This document shows, one piece after another, positions 27,321 to 35,094 of a DNA stretch of 64,000 nucleotides. Under the pieces are notes generated by a model. That model did not search any database and had not been told where the DNA came from. It worked only from the letters and a program-made list of their open reading frames with translations. How positions within the stretch are numbered: position 1 is the stretch's first letter; the number at the start of each line of letters is the position of its first letter. Source of the DNA: Lachnospiraceae bacterium C6A11 (GTDB lineage: Bacteria; Bacillota; Clostridia; Lachnospirales; Lachnospiraceae). The stretch spans positions 1 to 64,000 of the forward strand of contig JNKY01000018.1 in NCBI GenBank assembly GCA_000702245.1. The letters run 5' to 3'. The position numbers and the translations under genes are program-made.

Positions 27321-28397
27321 TTAATCTCCGAAGCAAATTCCAAGATCCTTTGCGCTCTTAATTACCTCATCATTAGGATCGATGGTCTTAAGCTTACCTG
27401 CTGATTCCTCAAGAGGAATAGCCATGATCTCGTTATTTCTGATTACAACAAGTTTGCCGAAATCCTTGTCTCTGATAAGCTCTGCCGCCTTCGCGCCAAG
27501 TCTGCTTGAAAGCACCTTGTCGTATGCGTCCGGCGAACCGCCTCTCTGAGTATGTCCCGGAATAGCCACACGAACGTCCGAATCGAACTTCTCGCGGATC
27601 TTGTCAGCAAGCTCATAAGCAACTGACGGATAAGTCGAGTTCGCGAGCACAGCCTTTCTCTCCTTCTTAGGAAGCTTTGCAACCTCCTTAGGGATAGCGC
27701 CCTCAGCAACTGCGATCATGATGGCCTTCTTGCCTTCCTTCTGGTTCTTCTCGATAGCCTTGTAGACCTTCTTGATGTCGTAAGGTATTTCCGGAAGAAG
27801 GATAGCGTCAACGCCGCCTGCAATACCTGCGTACAGCGTGATCCAGCCAACCTTATGTCCCATTACCTCAATAACGAAAATACGGCTGTGCGACTCGGCT
27901 GTCGTGTAAATATTATCGATATAGCTTGTAGCAACGTCGATGGCACTCTGGAAACCAAAGGTCACATCAGTTCCCCAGATATCATTGTCGATGGTCTTCG
28001 GAAGTCCGACTACGTTCAGCCCCTCAGAAGCAAGTCTGTTCGCGGTCTTCTGCGAACCGTTTCCGCCGAGAACAACAAGCGCGTCAAGTTTGAGCTTCTT
28101 GTAATTCTCCTTCATGGCCTTAACCTTGTCGATTCCGTCAGCCGTAGGAATATCGATCTCCTTGAACGGCATTCTGCTTGTACCAAGGATCGTACCACCC
28201 TTGTTCAGGATGCCGGTGAAATCGTTGTATTTCATCTTCTTATAATTGCCGTAAACCATTCCCTTATAGCCGTCGATAAAGCCATAAACCTCGAATTCAT
28301 CTGTGATGAGAGTCTTAATACCCCTTACAACACCTCTCATGGTCGCATTGAGCGCCTGGCAGTCGCCGCCGCTCGTAAGCATTCCTATTCTTAACAT
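27321..28397 (-). CDS. 6-phosphofructokinase (mixed-substrate clade)
   Basis: A 358-residue PFK: RIGMLTSGGDCQALNAT (donor loop), the usual GGDGS replaced by GGNGSQKTA, PKTIDND (fructose-6-phosphate site with catalytic Asp), EVMGHKVGWI, and AIPGHTQRGGSPDA near the C-terminus. Glycine at the position after the GGN and lysine in PKTIDND place it in the group III (ATP or PPi) lineage, so the phosphate donor cannot be assigned from sequence. ATG 28397 has GGAGG eight bases before it; the frame extends 18 codons upstream without a ribosome site. Catalyses the committing glycolytic step in the cytoplasm. Confidence 0.9.
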   Translation of the reverse strand: MLRIGMLTSGGDCQALNATMRGVVRGIKTLITDEFEVYGFIDGYKGMVYGNYKKMKYNDFTGILNKGGTILGTSRMPFKEIDIPTADGIDKVKAMKENYKKLKLDALVVLGGNGSQKTANRLASEGLNVVGLPKTIDNDIWGTDVTFGFQSAIDVATSYIDNIYTTAESHSRIFVIEVMGHKVGWITLYAGIAGGVDAILLPEIPYDIKKVYKAIEKNQKEGKKAIMIAVAEGAIPKEVAKLPKKERKAVLANSTYPSVAYELADKIREKFDSDVRVAIPGHTQRGGSPDAYDKVLSSRLGAKAAELIRDKDFGKLVVIRNNEIMAIPLEESAGKLKTIDPNDEVIKSAKDLGICFGD

Positions 28398-28546
28398 GTT
28401 TTTTACCTCCTCTTTATGTTTTGCTCCGATCTCCCTGTCAAATACGGTCAATCGGCATCATCCCATATTACATACCCCTGCTGTCATACATCATCTGCAT
28501 GATACTGTCCGGTTTCTTCTGTAACCATCCGTCATTGTTAAAATGT

Positions 28547-29143
28547 TTACAGCTCGGTACGCCCATCCAGCGCCCTCATCAGCGTAACCTCGTCGATACA
28601 CTCAAGGTCGCCGCCAACCGGCACGCCGCTGGCAATTCTTGAAACCTTGATGCCTGCAGGCTTCACCATCTTCGAGATATACATCGCCGTGGCCTCGCCC
28701 TCAACGCTGGAATTCGTGGCGATTATCAGCTCGTCCACGTCCTCCCTCAGTCTGATCATAAGCTCCTTCAGCCTGATGTCCTGAGGTCCGATCCCTGCGC
28801 CCGGACTGATCACGCCGTGAAGCACGTGATACACGCCGTTGTATTTTCCTGTCCTTTCATATGCCGCCAGCTCTCTCGGGCTTTCAACCACCATGATTAG
28901 CTTATGATCTCTCTGCGGCGATGAGCAGATAGGGCACTCTTCCCTGTCTGTGATGGTGCAGCAGGTCTTGCAGTATTTGATGTTCTGCTTTGCATTTATT
29001 ATTGCGTCGGAGAGCGCCTTCGCACGCTCCTCGGACATGTTGATTATATAAAATGCAAGTCTCTGCGCGGATTTGCTCCCAATGCCCGGAAGCCCCGACA
29101 GCGCTTCGATAAGTCTTCCGACTTCTCCTCCGTATATATCCAT
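28547..29143 (-). CDS. recR: Recombination protein RecR
   Basis: A 198-residue RecR of normal length. It has the N-terminal helix-hairpin-helix (LSGLPGIGSKSAQRLAFYI), a C4 zinc finger (CKTCCTITDREECPIC, about 57-72), then the Toprim domain (LIMVVESPRELAAYERTG, DELIIATNSSVEGEATAMYI) and the C-terminal SRIASGVPVGGDLECIDEVTL motif. Works with RecO and RecF to load RecA at gaps. The start directly follows the ybaB stop, with its ribosome site in the glycine-coding end of ybaB, so the two are coupled. Confidence 0.97.
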   Translation of the reverse strand: MDIYGGEVGRLIEALSGLPGIGSKSAQRLAFYIINMSEERAKALSDAIINAKQNIKYCKTCCTITDREECPICSSPQRDHKLIMVVESPRELAAYERTGKYNGVYHVLHGVISPGAGIGPQDIRLKELMIRLREDVDELIIATNSSVEGEATAMYISKMVKPAGIKVSRIASGVPVGGDLECIDEVTLMRALDGRTEL

Positions 29144-29491
29144 TTAGAAAGGAAAACCTCCCCCTAAGCCTCCTGTAACCTTGCCAAGCTGCTCTCTCTC
29201 ATCGTCAGCCTGCATACGGATAGCCTCGTTAACGGCTGCCATAACAACCTCTTCAAGTGTCTCGATATCCTCAGGGTCAACAACCTCTTCAGCTATCTTG
29301 ATGGAAGTAACTTCCTTCTTGCCGTTGATCTTAACAGTTACAACTCCGCCGCCTGCTGAAGCCTCGTACTCCTTCTCTTCAAGTGCAGCCTGAGTCTCCT
29401 CCATCTGCTTCTGCATCTTCTGCGCCTGCTTCATAAGGTTGTTCATATTGCCCGGCATCATACCGCCGCCGAATCCGCCTCTCTTAGCCAT
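29144..29491 (-). CDS. YbaB/EbfC family nucleoid-associated protein
   Basis: A 115-residue protein of usual size with a glycine-rich N-terminus ([28 protein letters not shown]), a helical middle and [38 protein letters not shown]. Forms DNA-binding dimers. AGGAGG lies eight bases before the ATG. The position between dnaX and recR is the standard arrangement in Firmicutes. Confidence 0.96.
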   Translation of the reverse strand: MAKRGGFGGGMMPGNMNNLMKQAQKMQKQMEETQAALEEKEYEASAGGGVVTVKINGKKEVTSIKIAEEVVDPEDIETLEEVVMAAVNEAIRMQADDEREQLGKVTGGLGGGFPF

Positions 29492-29524
29492 TTTTTAAAA
29501 TCCTCCTGATAATCTTTATAATTA

Positions 29525-31354
29525 TTAATTCTCATCTACCGGAAAGTCGATCTTAGCTTTCGTCTTAAAGCTTGGTTTTGAATTTCTAAAGAAACTCTCG
29601 TCCACCGGTTTATGTCTCACATTAAATACGATCGTGCTGCCGTATTTGTCCGACAATGCATCCGTGATCTGCTTCAGATTTCTTACGAAGAAGTTCACGT
29701 TGATCCTGCTGTCGCTGTACTCGGTCCAGTCATTGTCGATGACCAGCCAGCCCTTTGCTGCCCTGACCTTAAGCTTCTTCGCAAATTCGCAGTAAGGCTG
29801 TGGCAGATCTGCCGCCTCCTTATGCCAGTCCGAAGCTATCTTCTCGATCAACTCCTGCGTAGGGACCGTGTAGGTTCTTCTCAGAACTGCCTTCTCTTCG
29901 TCCGTCATCCTCAGAAGCTCGTCTCTCGTCGGAACCTTGGCTCCGCCATATAGTCTCGACTCTGAATTCGCGCTCGCTGCAGAATCGGTGTTATCACTGT
30001 ATCGATTGTCAGCTGTTCTGTCATTCTGCATGTCTCCGGAACCACTCTGTCCGGCAGATGATCCATAACCATCCTGTCCGGCTCCCGAACCGCTCTGCAC
30101 TCCGCTGAATGCTCCCGCAGGTATCCTCTCCAGCTCGCGTCTCACTTCATCGCCGACGCTGCTCATTCTTGCTTCAAGCTGCTGAACTCTTCCTGCCAGA
30201 CTTCCGTCTATCTTCGCCTCAAGCTGCTCAACACGCCCCAGGATTGCAGCGCTGTTCGTCTGCATTTGCGGCCTGACCATTCTGATCAGCGCCATCTCAA
30301 GAGTGATCCTCTTGATCGTCGAAAGCCTGATCTCCTGCGCCAGCTGTCCAAGTATATCGAGGTACCTCATCAGAGTATCCGTCGAGAAGCTCTCTCCAAG
30401 CTTCTTCAACCTCTCCGCGGTCTCCTCGGTTATATCCATGCCGTCCTTCGTCTCCGGTGAGATCTTGAGGAACAGCATATTTCTCACAAACCATATGTAA
30501 TCCGCCACAAACTGCGACAGATCGCGCCCCTGCCAGACAACCGTATTTACGGTGTCCATCATTCCGTTCACGTCGTCCGCTGCCATCTGCTCGGTGAGCC
30601 TGACAAATACGTCCACATCCACGGCCCCGATGGTCCTGAGCACCTTATCGAAGGTCAGCTCCTCGCCAAGATTGAACGATATACACTGGTCGAGAATACT
30701 GAGTGCGTCTCGCATCGAACCGTCCGCCGCCCTCGCCACATAGCGAAGCGCCTCCTCGGTCGCCGCAACGCCTTCTCTCTCCATCAGCTCTGCCAGTCTT
30801 CCGGTGATCGTATCGATACTGATCCTCCGGAAATCGTACCTCTGACATCTCGACATGATGGTGACCGGAACCTTCCTGGCTTCCGTCGTTGCAAGGATAA
30901 ATATAACATATTCCGGCGGCTCCTCCAGAGTCTTCAGCAGCGCATTGAACGCGCCCGCTGACAGCATATGCACCTCGTCGATGATGTACACAAGGTATTT
31001 GCCCTGGCTTGGTGCATACTGGACCGCCTCGGTTATCTGTCTTATATTATCGACTCCGTTATTTGAAGCCGCATCTATCTCGATCACATTGAAGGAATTG
31101 CCTCTCGCGATGGCCTGGCAGCTCGCACACTCGCCGCACGGGCTTCCGTTCACCGGATGCTCGCAGTTGACCGTCTTCGCGAACAGCTTGGCTATCGTTG
31201 TCTTACCGGTACCTCTCGTACCGCAGAAGAGATATGCATGTCCTATTCTGTTGTGTACGACCTCATTCCTGAGCGTCTGTACTATATGCTCCTGACCCTT
31301 GACCTCCTCAAAGCTGTCAGGGCGCCACTTTCTATATAAAGCCGTATATGACAT
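29525..31354 (-). CDS. dnaX: DNA polymerase III subunit gamma/tau
   Basis: A 609-residue clamp-loader ATPase. It has Walker A GTRGTGKT at 45-52, a zinc-binding cysteine set at about 64-79 (CEHPVNGSPCGECASC), Walker B IIDEVH, sensor-1 FILATTEARKVP and the SRCQRYDFRRI motif. A Gly/Ser/Asp/Gln-rich linker (about 415-470) separates the AAA+ core from a tau-like tail. No slippery A-run for a gamma frameshift is visible near the linker. AAGGA lies about ten bases before ATG 31354. First gene of dnaX-ybaB-recR, driven by the promoter at 31466-31494. Confidence 0.96.
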   Translation of the reverse strand: MSYTALYRKWRPDSFEEVKGQEHIVQTLRNEVVHNRIGHAYLFCGTRGTGKTTIAKLFAKTVNCEHPVNGSPCGECASCQAIARGNSFNVIEIDAASNNGVDNIRQITEAVQYAPSQGKYLVYIIDEVHMLSAGAFNALLKTLEEPPEYVIFILATTEARKVPVTIMSRCQRYDFRRISIDTITGRLAELMEREGVAATEEALRYVARAADGSMRDALSILDQCISFNLGEELTFDKVLRTIGAVDVDVFVRLTEQMAADDVNGMMDTVNTVVWQGRDLSQFVADYIWFVRNMLFLKISPETKDGMDITEETAERLKKLGESFSTDTLMRYLDILGQLAQEIRLSTIKRITLEMALIRMVRPQMQTNSAAILGRVEQLEAKIDGSLAGRVQQLEARMSSVGDEVRRELERIPAGAFSGVQSGSGAGQDGYGSSAGQSGSGDMQNDRTADNRYSDNTDSAASANSESRLYGGAKVPTRDELLRMTDEEKAVLRRTYTVPTQELIEKIASDWHKEAADLPQPYCEFAKKLKVRAAKGWLVIDNDWTEYSDSRINVNFFVRNLKQITDALSDKYGSTIVFNVRHKPVDESFFRNSKPSFKTKAKIDFPVDEN

Positions 31355-31381
31355 ATCCCAAAGTCCTTACTCATATCTTTT

Positions 31382-31406
31382 GACACAAAACCTGCCGTTT
31401 CGTGTC
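31382..31406 (-). promoter_or_regulatory. Hairpin in the dnaX mRNA leader
   Basis: Minus strand GACACGAAA, loop of seven, TTTTGTGTC: nine pairs with one G-U wobble, without a U-run, so not a terminator. It lies between the promoter and the ribosome site in a leader of about 105 bases. Function unknown. Confidence 0.4.
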
Positions 31407-31465
31407 ATCCCGCCGGAGTAAAACAAATACGTATCTATATTTGCCCACAGCTTCCGGCACTATAC

Positions 31466-31494
31466 ATTATAAACAATTTTGGGATGGAGTTCAA
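31466..31494 (-). promoter_or_regulatory. Promoter of the dnaX-ybaB-recR operon, overlapping a terminator
   Basis: Minus strand TTGAAC (31489-31494), 17-base spacer, perfect TATAAT (31466-31471). The -35 lies in the loop and the spacer covers the downstream stem of the terminator at 31477-31513. Confidence 0.8.
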
Positions 31495-31513
31495 GCAAAA
31501 CACCATCCCAAAA
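31477..31513 (-). terminator. Terminator of the 1069-residue repeat-protein gene
   Basis: An 11-base perfect stem TTTTGGGATGG/CCATCCCAAAA with a 15-base loop, 30 bases past the stop at 31544. The A/T arms make it usable in both directions. The dnaX promoter is inside it. Confidence 0.8.
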
Positions 31514-31543
31514 CCTTTACTGTTTTATCTATTCAAGTTTGTT

Positions 31544-34500
31544 TTACTGCTTTCCCATTGCCTTGCCGGCTTCCTTCTGAGGCGCTTTTTCCTTCTTCTG
31601 GTTAACAGATGCGGCGCGCTCCGAGCCGTAATTCTTGAGGAAATTCCTCATATCTCTGTCGAGCGGCTGGTTCTTTCCTCTGACTGCATTGATGTCATCA
31701 ATCACCTTCTGCGTGCAGACGCTGACGCCGTTCGAATACTTCGTAACCGTTGAAAATACATCCAGCGCATTGTTGAAGCTGTTAACGCCCTGCGGACTCT
31801 TTCTGACCTTCTCATAGCCCTTGATGTAAGCATGAGCAGAATCGAAAAGCTTGTCGTTCGCACTGATAATAGCCGCCTCTATCTCCTTCTTAGCCTCATC
31901 GGACTCTGCAGCCTTCGAGATGTCAAGCTCAGCCACAGCCTTAACGCTGTTGTAGAAGTTGTTGTATTTCTCAGTCCTTCCCTTAGGCGAAGACATATTG
32001 TCGAGAATCTTCTTTATGTTCTTCTGATAGTCGCTGAAATTCCTTACGTCCATTCCGAAAAGCGCAGTATTCATGCTGCTTGCAAACTCCTCTGCACTCT
32101 CCCTGTCGCTAAGGCCGTTCCTGAGCTGCTCCTCGAATTTAGGCTTATCGGTAAGGCACTTCGGATAGCGTCCCTCAAGACGATCTGCCATCTCATGTAT
32201 CTTGTCGAGGCTGAACTTCTTGCCTTCCTTCTGAAGTTTCATCGCAGCAGTGACCTTGGCCATATTCTTAAGCATTTCTTCCTTGGTCTGTCCTGCCTTG
32301 GAGCCGGTATGCGCAAGAATATAATTGTCAAAGCTCTTCGGAGCCTTCTTAGGATTCTTACGGATCTGCTCTTCCTTCTCGTATTTTGCCTTAAACTCGG
32401 CGATCTGCTGGTCAAGCTCCTTCATATCCTCAGCGGTGTACTGTGATCCATTGTTCTTGTATTCCGGCTTGATATTGTCAGAAATCTTCTTGCGGAGCGT
32501 TTTTGATTCTCCGGCTATCTTGAAGAGTTCTCTGCCGTCCTTAATTTTGCCGACAACACCCAGAATCTCTGTATCGAATTGGATATTCTGGTAAATAGCC
32601 CAATACATCGCATCGGTCTGTTTTCTGGCAAAATCAGGTGTAGGCTTGATATAATCGAGGTCATAGATTATATCATCGATCTTACCGTTCGCGAAGAGGA
32701 GATCCTTCACAAGCTTCTTCTTTTCAACAACATTCATCTTCTTGAAGCCGTTTCCGTAGAATATACCCTTAAGCCGCTCAACCTCTTTCTCCGCTTCCTC
32801 AGGAGTCATGGTTTTAAGCCTTTCCTCCTCAGTTTTTGTATTGAGTCCTGCAGCTTTCGCTGTAGCTTCGTCTCTCTTCTTAAGGCCTTCCGTATTTGAG
32901 GCGATCATCTCGTTTCTCTTCTTCTTGATCTCCTGCTCCTTACGAAGCTTTTCAGCTCTCTCAGCCTTCTTCTGATTTATTCTTTCCTCAGCTTCCCTTG
33001 CTTCCTTCGCCTTCTGCTCCAGAACCTGTTCATTATCAGGGAAAAGCTCACCAAGCTCTTCTATTTCCGACTTGATCTTCTCTTCCTTTTTGTCAGGCTT
33101 CAGCTGATTTGCCTTCTCGGTGCCGCCAATAAAGCTTACATGGCTCAGATAATCCCTCTCGGACATCTCAAAATATTCATTGATGAACTTCATATGGAAG
33201 CCGTGAATATCCTTAAGAAGTGCCTTCTTCAAATACATTCCGTCGAGCTCGTTCTTAACATTCTCACCGGACTTGATATTTTTAGCGATAGCCTCCAGAG
33301 GTTTTGTGATCTCCGTCATGATGGCCTGTCTCTCTATCTCATCCCTCATGTGATTACTGTATTCCGGCTGTGTTACGGCATCATTTATGATATAGCTCTG
33401 CATGAGCTTAATCTTTTCTCTATCGCTGAGCGCATCAAACTTAGTCTGATCCTTAAGTATCTGCTCGATTCTGTCGAGCTCTCTATAAGCGGCATCCCTC
33501 TCTTCAACTTCAGGTGCTACATATTCAATCGTGCTCTTCTCTGACGAAGCAAGGTCTTCTGCAAACTTGATAGTATCCGCAGCTTCCTCCTTCATCCTCG
33601 CTTCAAATTCTTCATTCTTCAGTCCGGTATCAAGGTTACCAAGCTCCTCGGCCTCCATACCGTAGAGCTCGTCAAGATTCGTCTGAAGATCATTGTCAGG
33701 AGCTACAAGCGGCTTAAGCCTTCCGCCTCGTTCCGCTATTGTCTTCTTAACGCCCTCGTTCTCAGGGAAGAGCTCCTCAAGATCCTCCTGCTCCTTCTGC
33801 TTTGCAGCCGCATCCGAAGCAGTCTTGAACGATTCACTGAGATCAGCATCGAAGGCCTGTGCTTCCTCCATAAGCTTCTTCTCTCGCTCCATCTCCTCCT
33901 GAGTAGTCGGCATATCCTTGATTTTTCTCTCGGATCCTGCCGTCATCTCATCGATCTTCTCTTCGATGATATCGATGTCCGCAGTATCAGACATTGTATG
34001 ATTAACATCATTCCTATCCGTAGCGTCAAGGAAATCCTTCCTGTTATTAAACTTCTCTCTTCTTGCTTCCTGAACGAATCTGTTCTCCGGGAAGAGCTCC
34101 TCCAATTCTGCCTCTTCCTTGGCCTGCTCATAAGCCTCGTCCTCTAACTGATCAAGCTCCTGCGCAAATTTCGCCGCATCGGCATACTTCTCCGTCTCAC
34201 TTGTAAGGTCATTACTGATCGGCTGATTCGCGAGATTTTTGTTGGTCTCATACTCGCTGCGAGCAAACTCCTCCTCGAGTTTCTCAAATTCTTTGTCCGC
34301 AGCCTTAAGGTCTGCAGCCATATTTTTAAGCTTTTCATTTCTCAGCTGGTTGTGGAAATAATTGATCGAACCTTCTCTGGCATTCTTCACGTACTCCTCG
34401 CTCTTTGCGACAAGCTGCTCGTTGGAGAGCTCGTTATTTCCATAGGTATTTCCCTTTATGAAGTCGGAGTTCAGCTCCTCGAGGCAGTCCGAGCCGTCCT

Positions 34501-34753
34501 TCATATTTTCAGCGATGGCATAAAGAACATCGTTTAAGCCGTTCTTGCCCAGGCGGATATCATCGTAAATATCCTCCTCCTTCGACGCATCATAGTTTGG
34601 ATTCCTTCTTGCCTGAAGGAACAGATAATCCTTGAAGAGGTTAACCTTTCCCTCAACCGTCATATCCTTAAAATGGATCTGTCCGCGGATAAACTCCTCG
34701 ATATCTATTATGTCGTTACTGCCCTGCCCCTTAATCTCATTATACTCTGTCAT
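31544..34753 (-). CDS. Large charged coiled-coil repeat protein, function unknown
   Basis: 1069 residues, no signal peptide or membrane helix, extremely rich in Glu and Lys, so probably a cytoplasmic helical protein. The short motif ELFPEN/DN occurs three times (about residues 220, 328 and 570), each at the end of an acidic coiled-coil stretch. A helical module also recurs three times: KVNLFKDYLF with NPNY (37-54), KIKLMQSYII with QPEY (448-465) and KKLVKDLLF with TPDF (679-708). It therefore seems built from three diverged [coil-ELFPEN-helical module] units. Family not recognised. A good ribosome site (GGAGAGG) precedes ATG 34753. The protein at 48676-52503 has a similar style and an AMFPES motif, suggesting a related lineage-specific group. 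Role cannot be inferred. Confidence 0.6.
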   Translation of the reverse strand: MTEYNEIKGQGSNDIIDIEEFIRGQIHFKDMTVEGKVNLFKDYLFLQARRNPNYDASKEEDIYDDIRLGKNGLNDVLYAIAENMKDGSDCLEELNSDFIKGNTYGNNELSNEQLVAKSEEYVKNAREGSINYFHNQLRNEKLKNMAADLKAADKEFEKLEEEFARSEYETNKNLANQPISNDLTSETEKYADAAKFAQELDQLEDEAYEQAKEEAELEELFPENRFVQEARREKFNNRKDFLDATDRNDVNHTMSDTADIDIIEEKIDEMTAGSERKIKDMPTTQEEMEREKKLMEEAQAFDADLSESFKTASDAAAKQKEQEDLEELFPENEGVKKTIAERGGRLKPLVAPDNDLQTNLDELYGMEAEELGNLDTGLKNEEFEARMKEEAADTIKFAEDLASSEKSTIEYVAPEVEERDAAYRELDRIEQILKDQTKFDALSDREKIKLMQSYIINDAVTQPEYSNHMRDEIERQAIMTEITKPLEAIAKNIKSGENVKNELDGMYLKKALLKDIHGFHMKFINEYFEMSERDYLSHVSFIGGTEKANQLKPDKKEEKIKSEIEELGELFPDNEQVLEQKAKEAREAEERINQKKAERAEKLRKEQEIKKKRNEMIASNTEGLKKRDEATAKAAGLNTKTEEERLKTMTPEEAEKEVERLKGIFYGNGFKKMNVVEKKKLVKDLLFANGKIDDIIYDLDYIKPTPDFARKQTDAMYWAIYQNIQFDTEILGVVGKIKDGRELFKIAGESKTLRKKISDNIKPEYKNNGSQYTAEDMKELDQQIAEFKAKYEKEEQIRKNPKKAPKSFDNYILAHTGSKAGQTKEEMLKNMAKVTAAMKLQKEGKKFSLDKIHEMADRLEGRYPKCLTDKPKFEEQLRNGLSDRESAEEFASSMNTALFGMDVRNFSDYQKNIKKILDNMSSPKGRTEKYNNFYNSVKAVAELDISKAAESDEAKKEIEAAIISANDKLFDSAHAYIKGYEKVRKSPQGVNSFNNALDVFSTVTKYSNGVSVCTQKVIDDINAVRGKNQPLDRDMRNFLKNYGSERAASVNQKKEKAPQKEAGKAMGKQ

Positions 34754-34842
34754 ATCTACCTCTCCTTTTTTGCTTGGTCCTCACTTTGTCTATCGTATCA
34801 TTTGCCATCATCTTAGCACTTAAAGTGTAACAAAAGCGCAAC

Positions 34843-34991
34843 AAAGCCACGGGATTGCATCTGCAAAGCAGATGAGGGCCCCGTGGTCCGAGCACAGCGA
34901 GGATACGCGACGCGAAGCGCGCCATGTGCGAAGCACATGCAGTATTCTGCGAAGCAGAAGACTGGTACCAAAAAAGCCACGGGATTCCATC
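34843..34991. repeat. Cluster of GCGAAGC-type mini-hairpins flanked by 19-base direct repeats
   Basis: In the divergent intergenic region five adjacent hairpins are seen: CATCTGC-AAA-GCAGATG (34858-34874); TCCGAGC-ACA-GCGAGGA with tandem G-A mismatches (34887-34903); a GCG/CGC stem around CGC-GAA-GCG (34907-34922); CATGTGC-GAA-GCACATG (34923-34939); and TTCTGC-GAA-GCAGAA (34945-34959). Three share the GCGAAGC core, known for unusually stable DNA mini-hairpins. CCACGGG/CCCGTGG encloses the first. A 19-base direct repeat with one mismatch (34843-34861, 34973-34991) brackets the block with a 130-base period. Neither neighbour ends here, so this is not a terminator. Confidence 0.75.
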
Positions 34992-35012
34992 GAAAATTAA
35001 AGCAATATCAGA

Positions 35013-35041
35013 TTGTCAAAAAAACCGAAAATTGGTATAAT
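35013..35041 (+). promoter_or_regulatory. Promoter of the LacI-sensor/GGDEF gene
   Basis: TTGTCA (35013-35018), 17-base spacer, TATAAT (35036-35041). The predicted start of transcription is near 35048, which rules out the upstream ATG at 35044 as a normal start and supports ATG 35095. Confidence 0.75.
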
Positions 35042-35094
35042 AAATGATGGTTCGTTATATAGATTTTTCAGACACAAACATCGAGGAAATACTT

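Noticed and set aside
31355-31465. Possible SRP RNA (ffs) upstream of dnaX, where it sits in some Firmicutes
   Set aside because: The conserved SRP core bases and the GGAA tetraloop domain are not present; only a promoter and a short leader hairpin were seen.
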